From Coriobacteriia bacterium (GTDB lineage Bacteria; Actinomycetota; Coriobacteriia; Coriobacteriales; Eggerthellaceae), in assembly GCA_030523425.1 (NCBI GenBank), contig JAUNIP010000002.1:1-64000 (forward strand): a DNA stretch of 64,000 nucleotides, given 5' to 3'. The notes beneath the pieces were generated by a model. It had not been told where the DNA came from and ran no database searches. It saw only the letters and a program-made list of their open reading frames with translations. Shown here one piece after another: positions 24,428 through 32,851 of the stretch. Each line of letters opens with the position of its first letter. The first letter of the stretch is position 1. The position numbers were made by a program, and so were the translations under genes.

Positions 24428-27172
24428 CTACAAAATTCCTTGAACTGTTAACGCAGTTTCAAACACGGAACGTGCCTTGCCTGCGGCGTTTTCGCTTTTT
24501 TCCAGCGCCAGGGCAACCACCACGGTAGATCCGTTGGAAGGTGCCATGCCCACAAACCAGCTGTCGTCGCCAGCAGGGCTTTCGGCGGTGCCGGTCTTGC
24601 CGGCAATCTGCACGCCGCTTAGGGCCACAGCGGTGCCGGTGCCGTTGTTCACCACGCCTTCCAAAACCTTGCGCACGCGTTCGGCAGTGGATTGGCTGAT
24701 GGGACGGGCCAACACGCTGCCAGAAGCGGTGTAGCTCAGTTCGCCTTGTGCGTTGTGCACGCTTTGCAGCAGGTAAGGCTTCATCAGGGTGCCGTTGTTG
24801 GCAATGGCGCAGCCCACCAAGGCCATTTCCAGCACGCTTGCCTGCGGACCGGCGGGAGAGGTGTGTTCGCCTACGGGTTCGCCGGCAGCGGCCCACGCGG
24901 TTTCCCATGTGGTCATTTCGGCCGGGTCGGGCATCAAGCTGGTGGTCACGGGCAGTTCGAAGTCAATGCTTTTGTTGAACATGAAGGCTTCGGCCGTGCG
25001 CACCAGGGTTTGGGCACCAATTTGGACGCCCAGTTGGCCATACACGGTGTTGGAAGACAGCTCGGTGGCGCGGGCAAGCGTTATGGTGCCGTAGTCGTAT
25101 TTGCCGAAGTTGGTCACATCCGCGTTGCCTATTTCCATAGTGCCCGGGGAATCGAAGGTGGAGTTTTCGTCCGCCACGTTGTTTTCCAGCGCCGCCGCCA
25201 AGGAAACCATCTTGAAGGTGGAACCCGGGGCGTACAGGGCCGAAGTGGCGCGATTGTACATGCTAGACCCGGAAGAGCCATTGGTGGAAGTGTCCAACAG
25301 TGCTTCGAAGTCCGCCGCGTTGTAGGTGGGGCTGGAAGCCAAGGCCAACACGGCGCCGGTTGAGGGGTCTATGACCACGCACGCGCCTGTTTCGCCTTCC
25401 AGGGCAGCCTGGGCAGCCTGCTGGATCTTCGAATTGATGGTAAGCGTCACGTCGTTGCCGCTGGCGGTGGTGCCGGTGGCGGAAGCTAACACGTCGGACC
25501 ACGTGGCGAAGTTGCGCTGGCCTTTAAGGATGTCGTTGCAGGCCGCTTCTATGCCGGCTGTGCCATACTGGGTGGAATAGTAACCCACCACATGCGCCGC
25601 CATGGTGCCGGCGGGGTATGTGCGGCTGAAGGAGCCGTCGCCGTTGTCGGTGCTTTCGGCCAACACCACGCCGTCGTAGGTGGAAATGCTACCGCGCTTG
25701 GAATTCGCTTCCCGTGCTATGGTGTGGTTGTTGGAAGGCATGTTTTGGTAGGTTTCGGCGTTCACCACCATAATGTAGGTAAGGTTGGCTACCAGCGCCG
25801 CAATCATGATGGCAAACACCCAAATGGTGCCCGTTAAGCGCTTGCCCACGGCCACGCGGCCCAAGGTGGAATTGGAATGCAGCGAAGTGGTGGTGGCCAT
25901 TTCTTCGTTTACGCCGGTGGATTCATTGCTGCAGTGCAGCAGCAAGCCCACGATGATGAAGTTCGAAAGCAGGGAAGAGCCGCCCTGCGCCACAAAGGGC
26001 AAGGCCAAGCCGGTAAGCGGAATAAGCCGCGTGACGCCACCCACAATGATGAACGCCTGCAGCACCACGATGGCGGTCAGGCCGGCGGCTATAAAGCAGC
26101 TCACGTCGGTTTTCGCCCGCGCGGCGACGGTGAAGCTCCTGATGGCGAAGCACAGGTACAGCAGCAGCAGCCCGGCGCCGCCCAAAAGGCCCATCTCTTC
26201 GGCAATGGATGCGAAGATGAAGTCGCTTTCCACGATGGGAATCTGGTCGGCCATGCCATTGCCTATGCCTAGGCCTAGCAGGTCGCCGTCGGCCATGCTG
26301 AAGATGGCTTGCGTTAGCTGGTAGCCCGTGTCCTGCGCGTCGGCGAAGGGGTCAAGCCACGTTGCCACGCGGACCTGCACGTGGGAGAAGAAGATGTACA
26401 AGATGACGCCGGCCATGACAGCCAACACCAGCGCCACCACCAGGTACACTTTGCGCCCGGAAGCAATGTAGAGCATGATGATGAACACGAAGAACAGCAC
26501 CAACGCGCTGCCCAGGTCCTTTTCGAAAATGGCCACCGCCATGGCTATGCCCCACATAAGCAACAGCGGGATAAGCACGCTCACGTCGGGCAGGCGCACC
26601 GGCCCAATGCGCACGGTGAACACGGAAAGCAGTTCGCGGTTTTGCGCCAGGTAGCCCGCCAAGAACAGCACTATCAAAATCTTGGCAAGTTCGCCCGGCT
26701 GGAAGGAAATGCCGGCAACGGAAAGCCAAATCTTGCTGCCGTAGATTTCAGTGCCCACCACGGGCAGCAAGGGCGAAAGCAGCAATAGCACGCCAACAAG
26801 CATTAGGGTGTATTTGAAATTGGCGCTTCGGTCTATGTTTTTCACGAACGCCACAATGACCACCATGGCGGCGATGCTCAAAAACAGCCACACCACTTGG
26901 CGCGTGGCCAAGTCGGGCGCCAAGCGGGTCACAAACGCCAGGCCAATGCCGGAAAGCGCGAAGGCAATGGGCAGCAGCGCCGGGTCGGCATTCGGGGTGA
27001 ACTTGCGCACCGCAAGGTGTGCCAAAATGAACGCCGCGAACAGGCACACCGGCACGGCAACGGCGTTCCATCCCAAGGTTTCGCCTTGGGACAGGGCCAA
27101 CATGGCAAACAGCAATATGGCCAGCGGTGAAGCGATGATCAGCAGCACTAATTCCAGGTTGCGTCGCGTCAT
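24428..27172 (-). CDS. FtsW/RodA glycosyltransferase fused to a class B penicillin-binding protein
   Basis: The 914-residue polypeptide joins two enzymes that are normally separate. Residues 1-415 are a SEDS lipid II polymerase with about 10-12 membrane segments, catalytic-type FEKDLGSAL (Asp219), ESDFIFASIAEE (316-326) and PFVAQGGSSLLSN (392-404). Residues 447-470 add a membrane helix, and 480-914 form a class B transpeptidase with STFK (Ser651-Lys654), SSN (706-708) and KTG (859-861). It would polymerise and cross-link peptidoglycan in one chain, fixing the SEDS:bPBP ratio at 1:1. The ATG overlaps the PP2C stop (ATGA). In most actinobacteria rodA and pbpA are adjacent separate genes here. 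No frame break is seen at the junction. Confidence 0.95.
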   Translation of the reverse strand: MTRRNLELVLLIIASPLAILLFAMLALSQGETLGWNAVAVPVCLFAAFILAHLAVRKFTPNADPALLPIAFALSGIGLAFVTRLAPDLATRQVVWLFLSIAAMVVIVAFVKNIDRSANFKYTLMLVGVLLLLSPLLPVVGTEIYGSKIWLSVAGISFQPGELAKILIVLFLAGYLAQNRELLSVFTVRIGPVRLPDVSVLIPLLLMWGIAMAVAIFEKDLGSALVLFFVFIIMLYIASGRKVYLVVALVLAVMAGVILYIFFSHVQVRVATWLDPFADAQDTGYQLTQAIFSMADGDLLGLGIGNGMADQIPIVESDFIFASIAEEMGLLGGAGLLLLYLCFAIRSFTVAARAKTDVSCFIAAGLTAIVVLQAFIIVGGVTRLIPLTGLALPFVAQGGSSLLSNFIIVGLLLHCSNESTGVNEEMATTTSLHSNSTLGRVAVGKRLTGTIWVFAIMIAALVANLTYIMVVNAETYQNMPSNNHTIAREANSKRGSISTYDGVVLAESTDNGDGSFSRTYPAGTMAAHVVGYYSTQYGTAGIEAACNDILKGQRNFATWSDVLASATGTTASGNDVTLTINSKIQQAAQAALEGETGACVVIDPSTGAVLALASSPTYNAADFEALLDTSTNGSSGSSMYNRATSALYAPGSTFKMVSLAAALENNVADENSTFDSPGTMEIGNADVTNFGKYDYGTITLARATELSSNTVYGQLGVQIGAQTLVRTAEAFMFNKSIDFELPVTTSLMPDPAEMTTWETAWAAAGEPVGEHTSPAGPQASVLEMALVGCAIANNGTLMKPYLLQSVHNAQGELSYTASGSVLARPISQSTAERVRKVLEGVVNNGTGTAVALSGVQIAGKTGTAESPAGDDSWFVGMAPSNGSTVVVALALEKSENAAGKARSVFETALTVQGIL

Positions 27173-28392
27173 GCGTTGTTCTCCTGGGTGGTGGGGACTG
27201 CTTGCGCGGCGTCGGCCTGCGTGTTGGCGGCTTGCGGGGTTTCCGCGGCGTTGGCGTTGGTGTTCGCCGCGTTCTCGTTAGTCGCGTTGGAATCGGTTGG
27301 CGTGGTGGTAGGCGTGCTCACAATCTGCGTGATGTATTCTTCCACCAGCTTGTTGGCTTCTTCCAAGTTGTCGGTTTGGATGCCGCCGTTGCGCAGCCTG
27401 TCGGCCGCGTTAGGGGAAAGCAGGTCGACGGGCACGGTGGTTTCGTGGTCTAAGTGGCTGAACTGGATGCCGAACAGTTCGCCCGGGAAGCCCACGTACA
27501 CGGCCACGTTGCCGTCCTTTTCCGCCAAGTAGGCCGTGGTGTTTATCCACCAGTTGAAGGCGAATGCGGTGCCCGCCAACAGCGCTACCAGCAAAAATAT
27601 CACTATGCCAATGTGCACCTTGGTCTTGCGGGCCATCTTGCGCTTGCGCACTTCCGCGAAGCCTTCGATGTTCACCACAATCACGGTTATATTGTCGAAT
27701 CCGCCGGCGGCCACCGCTTCGTTCACCAGCTGCGAAGCGCAGCGCTGCGGGTCGGAAGTGTGCGCCATAATGCGCTGGATTTCTTCGTTGGTTATCATGG
27801 AAGACAGGCCGTCGGAGCACAGCAGCAAACGGTCGCCGGCTTCCACGTTTATCTCGTAGATGTCCGGCTTCATGGACGGGTTGCTGCCCAAGGCGCGCGT
27901 GATCACGGATCGGTTAGGGTGGACGCGTGCTTCTTCTTCGGTAATCTGCCCTGCTTCTATAAGGTCGGCCATCAGGCTGTGGTCGCGGGTTATCTGCTGC
28001 AGTTCGCCTTGGTGAAGCAGGTACGCGCGCGAGTCGCCCACCTGGGCAATGCATACGCGTTCGCCTTCCAGCATGGCGGCGGTCATGGTGGTGCCCATGC
28101 CTTCGCGGCCTCGGCCGTCAGCGGCGGCGGCAATCACTTCCAGGTTCGCCTCTTCTACGGCGTGCGCCAAGGCTTCGGCGTTTAAGTGATCGGGGGCGCG
28201 TTCGGTCAGCACCTCTATGGCAATTTCGGACGCCACTTCGCCGGCAGCATGGCCGCCCATGCCGTCAGCCACGGCAAACAGCGGCGGCGTTACCACCAGG
28301 CTGTCTTCGTTGTGGTCACGCACACAGCCCACATCGGTGCGGCTGCCGAAGGTGCTGTGCGGGCGGCGATTGCTTTTGTTGGTGGTGGCCAT
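27169..28392 (-). CDS. PP2C-family Ser/Thr phosphatase with membrane anchor
   Basis: PstP/Stp-type phosphatases reverse PknB phosphorylation. The 407-residue product has a PP2C domain at 15-245 with SRTDVGCVRDHNEDS, ADGMGGHAAGEVAS (metal-binding Asp-Gly), QVGDSRAYLL, CSDGLSSMI and GGFDNITVIVV. A basic segment and one membrane helix (about 262-285) follow, then an extracellular region of some 120 residues that ends in an Asn/Ala/Thr-rich low-complexity tail. Both ends overlap neighbours: its ATG shares one base with the fhaB-type TAA (TAATG), and its TGA overlaps the FtsW-PBP ATG. Confidence 0.94.
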   Translation of the reverse strand: MATTNKSNRRPHSTFGSRTDVGCVRDHNEDSLVVTPPLFAVADGMGGHAAGEVASEIAIEVLTERAPDHLNAEALAHAVEEANLEVIAAAADGRGREGMGTTMTAAMLEGERVCIAQVGDSRAYLLHQGELQQITRDHSLMADLIEAGQITEEEARVHPNRSVITRALGSNPSMKPDIYEINVEAGDRLLLCSDGLSSMITNEEIQRIMAHTSDPQRCASQLVNEAVAAGGFDNITVIVVNIEGFAEVRKRKMARKTKVHIGIVIFLLVALLAGTAFAFNWWINTTAYLAEKDGNVAVYVGFPGELFGIQFSHLDHETTVPVDLLSPNAADRLRNGGIQTDNLEEANKLVEEYITQIVSTPTTTPTDSNATNENAANTNANAAETPQAANTQADAAQAVPTTQENNA

Positions 28393-28805
28393 TAGGCAAA
28401 CCTCACGCGCATGGCCACGTCACCCACGCGCACCACGTCGTTGTTCTTGCAGGCCGTAGGTTCGGTCACAGGCAGGTGGTTCACGGTGGTGCCGTTGCGC
28501 GACCCCAAATCTTCCACGAACAGGTTTTGCCCCATCAGCGTGAAGCGGGCGTGGCGGCCGGAAACGTAACTGGCGGCAATCACTATATCTGCCCCGGGGT
28601 TGCGCCCCACAATGACGGGACCGCGCACGGGGATGGAAACGCCGCGCAGTTCCTTGGGGCCCTTTTCCACCGAAACGGTCCACACTTTGTCCTTTTGCCG
28701 CTGGCCTTTCACCAGCCCCACGCCGCTGCGCATAAGCGCGAACAGGAACAGGTAGAGCAAAGCCACCAGCAGCAGCCGGCCAATAAGTAAGATGACGTCT
28801 ATCAC
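28392..28805 (-). CDS. fhaB: FHA domain protein, membrane-anchored (FhaB-type)
   Basis: The 137-residue product starts at GTG 28805 with AAGGAG upstream. Residues 3-27 are an N-terminal membrane helix. Residues 55-137 form an FHA phosphothreonine-binding domain: VIVGRNPGADIVI, SGRHARF and EDLGSRNGTTVN. FhaB/FipA in mycobacteria binds phosphorylated wall and division proteins and is encoded at this place of the operon. It overlaps the PP2C gene by one base and follows the fhaA-type gene by 18 bp. Confidence 0.92.
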   Translation of the reverse strand: MIDVILLIGRLLLVALLYLFLFALMRSGVGLVKGQRQKDKVWTVSVEKGPKELRGVSIPVRGPVIVGRNPGADIVIAASYVSGRHARFTLMGQNLFVEDLGSRNGTTVNHLPVTEPTACKNNDVVRVGDVAMRVRFA

Positions 28806-28823
28806 GGAATACTCCTTAGTGAA

Positions 28824-29882
28824 TTACGCCATGGTGAAGAAGAGATTGGTGATGCCCATGGTAATCTGGTCGCCTTCGTAGAGCGTCTGCGCGCCGTCTA
28901 TCAGTTGGCCGTTCAGCAGGGTGCCGTTGGTGGAACCCGCGTCTGCCAACACCCACACGCCGTGGGCTTCCTGGGAAAAGGTGGCGTGGCGGCGGCTGGC
29001 GTTGATGTCGGCAATCACTATGTCGCAGTCTTGGCCGCGGCCGGCAACCAATTGGCGCTTGTTCAGGGGATACACATGGTTGGTGGCAATGTCTATCAGG
29101 CGCGGGCCCGTTGCCGGGCGGGCAGAAGCGTAGGGGTTTGCCGCGTTGGCAGCGCTGGCCGCGTTTGCAGCACCTGCTGCGGCCATCCCTGCGCCCGCAG
29201 CAGCCGCAGCTGCGGCGCCGGCCTGCCCCTGCAAAGGAGCGCTGTTACGGTTTTGGTAGTCTTCGAAGTCTTCGCTGTTGAAGGTGTATTCGCCGTAGTC
29301 TATGGAGCGGTCGATTTCTTCTTCGGGCACATAGGGAAGCTCGTGCGGAGCGTACGGGTCGGGTTGGTAGGGATCTGGCTGCGGGGCGTTGTATGCGGGG
29401 GCAGCCTGGGGCTGCGCGTAGGCAGCGGGCTGCTGAGCTGCGCGGCCGTACGCCTGATTCTGGATAAGGCCGTAGCGCTGCATTTCTTCCTGGCGCAGCT
29501 GGGCTATGATGGGCGCTGCCACGGGTTCGGCCACAATTTCGAACTTGCCATGCTTCAGAGCGTCGTCAGCAATGAAGCGCACCAGCGGCTGGCCGTCCAT
29601 GGCCAAGCCTTCGTCGGCCGCCTTTGCCGCCAAGTAGGTTTCAATTTCGCCGGCCAAGGTGGGGTACATGCCGAACAGGCGACGGTCGTCGTCTACGTTC
29701 ACCAGCACGGTGTACAGGGTGGGGGCGTATTGCTTGCCTGCCCCTACCATCTTTTCCCGGCGCATGGCCTTTTCGGCCTTCTTCGCAATTTGAACAGGGG
29801 AAATGGGGGCATCAGACATACGCCCGGCAGCGCCTTCCACAGCGCCTTCCATCTTGCCCTCAAACTTAGACAGCAACCCCAT
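28824..29882 (-). CDS. fhaA: FhaA-type protein: DUF3662 plus FHA domain
   Basis: The 352-residue cytoplasmic protein begins at ATG 29882 with AAAAGGAG. Residues 1-125 match DUF3662 (MGLLSKFEGKMEGAVEG, IQIAKKAEKAM-like segment, YTVLVNVDDDRRLFG). A Gln/Ala/Pro/Tyr-rich linker (135-245) and a run of alanines follow. Residues 265-352 are an FHA domain (LVAGRGQDCDIVIAD, SRRHATF, DAGSTNGTLLNGQ). FhaA in actinobacteria binds phosphorylated MviN/MurJ-like partners to regulate peptidoglycan export. It opens the operon, with about 235 bp of free DNA upstream where I see no clear promoter. Confidence 0.93.
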   Translation of the reverse strand: MGLLSKFEGKMEGAVEGAAGRMSDAPISPVQIAKKAEKAMRREKMVGAGKQYAPTLYTVLVNVDDDRRLFGMYPTLAGEIETYLAAKAADEGLAMDGQPLVRFIADDALKHGKFEIVAEPVAAPIIAQLRQEEMQRYGLIQNQAYGRAAQQPAAYAQPQAAPAYNAPQPDPYQPDPYAPHELPYVPEEEIDRSIDYGEYTFNSEDFEDYQNRNSAPLQGQAGAAAAAAAGAGMAAAGAANAASAANAANPYASARPATGPRLIDIATNHVYPLNKRQLVAGRGQDCDIVIADINASRRHATFSQEAHGVWVLADAGSTNGTLLNGQLIDGAQTLYEGDQITMGITNLFFTMA

Positions 29883-30118
29883 GTGCTACTCCTTTTCGGC
29901 TACGTTTCAACAACGGGGCGCCCTGAACAAGGCACCTAAACCCTCCAATAATTCAATAGAACATAATGCCACAACTGGACGTCATTAGGGAAAGCATCAC
30001 GGAAACGCCAAATGTGCGCGGGGCCGGGACAGCGGTTGGTGGTTGGCGGCGCAGTGGCAGTGCTACGATGGGGACGGTTCTGGGTGAGTCAAAATGGTGC
30101 AGTCACGCCCCCAGGGGC

Positions 30119-30772
30119 TTATGCGCCAGCGGTTGATTCGAATAGCAGGGTTTGGGAGTTTTCCTGGTATACCACCAGGCGGTTATCTTCCAGGGCGCAG
30201 GTTTCGGTGGCGCCGTCGCTGAACTTCAGCTGGAAGGACCCGTCTTTTTTGCGGTTGCCGGCGGTGCCTTCGTTGGTGCGTATAATGGTGCCGTCGGCGG
30301 CGGTTATGGTGGAAGAAAAGCTGCCGTCGGTGTGGATGGCAATTTCCCAGATGGTGGTAAGGCCGTTGGCTTGTTCGGTGCGCGCCCAACTGCCCACGGG
30401 GGCCCGCATCTGGGTTTCGTTATGCGCGAAGAACACGCCGGAAAGCGCTATGGCGGCCACTATGAGTGCAGCAACAACAATGCCCACCACCACGGCGATG
30501 ACGGTGCGCTTCTTGTTGGTGCTTGCAGCGGCCGGGGCGTCCCCAGCGGGGGATTCGCCGGCTTCGGCGGGCTTTTCTTCGGGCTGGGAAAGCTTTGCGT
30601 GCTTGCCGGAAGGCGCGGGTTTTTCCTGTTCCGGCGCGTCTGTGGAAGCCGCGTTTTTCGCTTCTTTGGGTGCCTTTGCGTGCGTCCCCGCATAGGGTGC
30701 TTCGTCTGCAGAAGACAGCCGCGCATGCTTGCCGATCGGCTTCAGTGGGTTCGTTTTCTCCAGATCGTCCAT
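30119..30772 (-). CDS. Single-pass membrane protein with charged cytoplasmic region
   Basis: The 217-residue product starts at ATG 30772, 7 bp after the stop of the upstream lipoprotein gene; a longer in-frame reading overlaps that gene and is rejected. Residues 1-85 are hydrophilic and contain GKHARLS and GKHAKLS, a short repeated motif near residues 14 and 57. Residues 90-112 form the membrane helix. The outer domain (115-217) is strand-rich with GSWARTEQ, TTIWEIAIHTDGSFSSTI and DGSFQLKF, reminiscent of lipocalin-like or DUF-type small beta barrels. The topology matches the 1850-2731 protein. Co-expressed with the L,D-transpeptidase-like gene; function unknown. Confidence 0.8.
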   Translation of the reverse strand: MDDLEKTNPLKPIGKHARLSSADEAPYAGTHAKAPKEAKNAASTDAPEQEKPAPSGKHAKLSQPEEKPAEAGESPAGDAPAAASTNKKRTVIAVVVGIVVAALIVAAIALSGVFFAHNETQMRAPVGSWARTEQANGLTTIWEIAIHTDGSFSSTITAADGTIIRTNEGTAGNRKKDGSFQLKFSDGATETCALEDNRLVVYQENSQTLLFESTAGA

Positions 30773-30779
30773 GGCGCAC

Positions 30780-32483
30780 CTATTCGAAGATGTGGACCGT
30801 GGTGCCCGTGGGAATGGTGTCGTACACCCACTTGGCGTTTTCGCGTTGTAGGCCCAAGCAGCCTTCTTGGTCATACCCGGTGGTGGTTTGGCCGGTGCCA
30901 TGGACGGAGGCGCAGTCATGGTAGAGCCCCGTAGCGGGATCCTGCCACAGGTATTCTTTGCGCGCGCCGTCCGCCCACGCTTCAATGTAGCACGTTGACC
31001 AGGCGGAAGGATTTTCGCTGCCGTCTGACAGCACGTCGGAATTGGCAATGCAGTTGCCCAGCATCTTGTGCACTACCACGTGGGTGCCGGCGTACGACTT
31101 CTGCCCGAAGTTGCCGTTCCATGTCTTCACGACCACCCATTTCAGCAGGCCGTCTTGATAGACGTATGCGCCCTGTTCGTCTTTTACCTTTTGCAGCACC
31201 ACGAAGCGGCAGCGCGTCCAGTCGGCCATGATGAAGTAGTCGGTGGAGCTGCCCACTTCGCGTGCCAGGTCAATCATGGCGTTCAGATAGAAGGGGTTGT
31301 TCTTCCAGGTGTTTATGGCCAAGGTTGCGTCGTTGGGGCCGAACGGGTCATCGGTGTAGGACAGCACGCCTGTCTCGTCGGCGGCGTAATACGTCCCCTG
31401 GTATTCAATCACGGTGCTGACCAGCACATACCCTTGCGTTTCACTGCCCATATAAGCGTTGCCGTCTGCCGTGAACCAGCCGGTGGTGGCATACAGGTGG
31501 CCATCAATCTCTTGGAAGTAGTAGCGCTGCGGCTCGGCGTCGAAAGCGGTGCCTTCGTACCAGCCAACGCCCAGGTCAGACCCGGCCAAGAAGCCGTTCA
31601 CGTCGGTCAGCAGCACGCCGTTTTCCGTGGGAATCTTGCCGGTGAGCACGTGGCCGGTGGCGGGGTCGGCGTAGAACCAGCCCGCTTTGTCCTTGTATTC
31701 GGCTTCGAACAGGCCCACCTGGGCATACACATGGCCATCGACTTCCTTGAAGTAATAGCGCCGCTCTTCTTCGTCGAACAGGCTAGAGCTCATCCAGCCC
31801 CGGGCCACGTAATTTTCCGCCACGCGCCCGTCGGCTGTGGTGACTATCACGCCGTTTTCCGTAACCAGGCTGCCTACCAGCGGATATCCCGTTTCAGTTA
31901 GGTAGTACGTGCTGTTGTCCAGGGTGGCAAAGCCGGGGGTGCGCACCAGCGCGCCGTCTTCGCCCGCCCAGTATTGGTGCTCTTCGCCTTCGGTGAACGT
32001 GTCGGTGGTAATCCACTGATTCGTTTTGACCAGGCCGTCTTCGCCTGCGAAATAAGTAAGCCCGTTCACCGTGAACGCGCCGCGGGCCACACACCCCGTA
32101 ACAGTGGTGTAGTGCAGGCCACCTTCATCGGAAAAGCCCGTCACACAGGAATGGGTTTTCTCGCTTACATAGTAGCGTTGCAGGCCCTGCCCGTAGTCGG
32201 CCGACGTAAGCCATCCGGAGTCTTCCAAAACGCCTGCGCCGTCTGCCAAAAACACCTGCCCGTTGGAAGCGTAATAGGCGCCCTGAACAGGCGATCCGTC
32301 GGTGTAGGAGCACACGTAGTGCCCCGCCACGTCCTGCGCTATCACCACGTTGTCGCACACGGAAACCGTTTGGTTGGCAGCGCACCCGGAAAGCCCCGCC
32401 GCGCCCAGGGCGCACGCGAAGCCAAGCCCTGCAGCCATCAGGGTCCGCGCGACTATGTGCCCGCCGTGTGTCATGTGCTCCAT
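30780..32483 (-). CDS. L,D-transpeptidase-like lipoprotein with cell-wall-binding repeats
   Basis: The 567-residue exported protein has a lipobox (L-S-G-C, Cys about residue 33). Residues 45-390 contain many Tyr/Trp/Gly repeats of the choline/glucan-binding type (WxxxxxxxYY...DGxxxxG). The C-terminal 160 residues form a YkuD-type domain: AGTHVVVHKMLG, SVHGTGQ and QEGCLGLQRENAKWVYD, with the nucleophile Cys at about 542. In canonical enzymes the Cys follows S/T-H-G; here it follows Q-E-G, so the local motif differs. L,D-transpeptidases make 3-3 crosslinks or attach proteins to the wall. Start ATG 32483 is likely; ATG 32474 is an alternative. Confidence 0.85.
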   Translation of the reverse strand: MEHMTHGGHIVARTLMAAGLGFACALGAAGLSGCAANQTVSVCDNVVIAQDVAGHYVCSYTDGSPVQGAYYASNGQVFLADGAGVLEDSGWLTSADYGQGLQRYYVSEKTHSCVTGFSDEGGLHYTTVTGCVARGAFTVNGLTYFAGEDGLVKTNQWITTDTFTEGEEHQYWAGEDGALVRTPGFATLDNSTYYLTETGYPLVGSLVTENGVIVTTADGRVAENYVARGWMSSSLFDEEERRYYFKEVDGHVYAQVGLFEAEYKDKAGWFYADPATGHVLTGKIPTENGVLLTDVNGFLAGSDLGVGWYEGTAFDAEPQRYYFQEIDGHLYATTGWFTADGNAYMGSETQGYVLVSTVIEYQGTYYAADETGVLSYTDDPFGPNDATLAINTWKNNPFYLNAMIDLAREVGSSTDYFIMADWTRCRFVVLQKVKDEQGAYVYQDGLLKWVVVKTWNGNFGQKSYAGTHVVVHKMLGNCIANSDVLSDGSENPSAWSTCYIEAWADGARKEYLWQDPATGLYHDCASVHGTGQTTTGYDQEGCLGLQRENAKWVYDTIPTGTTVHIFE

Positions 32484-32603
32484 TCGCAACCGTTTGTGTA
32501 AAGATTCATTATAGGGGCAATTCGCCTTAAGCGAATACAACTATTCCTCAGGATGCGGGTAAATTTGAACAATTGCAGCAAATTTGCAGGACTTCGAGCA
32601 TTC

Positions 32604-32640
32604 GCAAAAAAGGTCAGCAACCACAACGGGCTGCTGACCT
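32604..32640 (-). terminator. Intrinsic terminator of tRNA-Thr
   Basis: AGGTCAGCA (32611-32619) pairs with TGCTGACCT (32632-32640). TTTTTT follows on the minus strand (32605-32610). It lies 10 nt after the tRNA 3' end. Confidence 0.92.
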
Positions 32641-32650
32641 GCGGAAACTC

Positions 32651-32726
32651 TGGAGCCAACGGCCGGACTCGAACCGGCGACCTACGCATTACGAGTGCGT
32701 TGCTCTACCAACTGAGCCACGTTGGC
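32651..32726 (-). tRNA. tRNA-Thr(CGT)
   Basis: A 76-nt cloverleaf on the minus strand: acceptor GCCAACG/CGTTGGC, D-arm GCTC...GAGC, anticodon stem ACGCA/TGCGT with loop CTCGTAA (anticodon CGU, codon ACG), TTCGAGTC T-loop and encoded CCA at 32651-32653. Confidence 0.96.
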
Positions 32727-32851
32727 GCTCCTGCGCGTTTGCGCGAGCAAAAAGTATAGCGAAACCCCGCGCTTGCCGCAAGAACATACATTATCATAGG
32801 GGCGTACAAATTTTGCCCTTATACGAACAACCATTGCAGCAAAAGGGAACC

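Noticed and set aside
27717-27726. Single TTCGTTCAC match inside the PP2C gene
   Set aside because: One isolated core within conserved coding sequence, without partner motifs; expected by chance.
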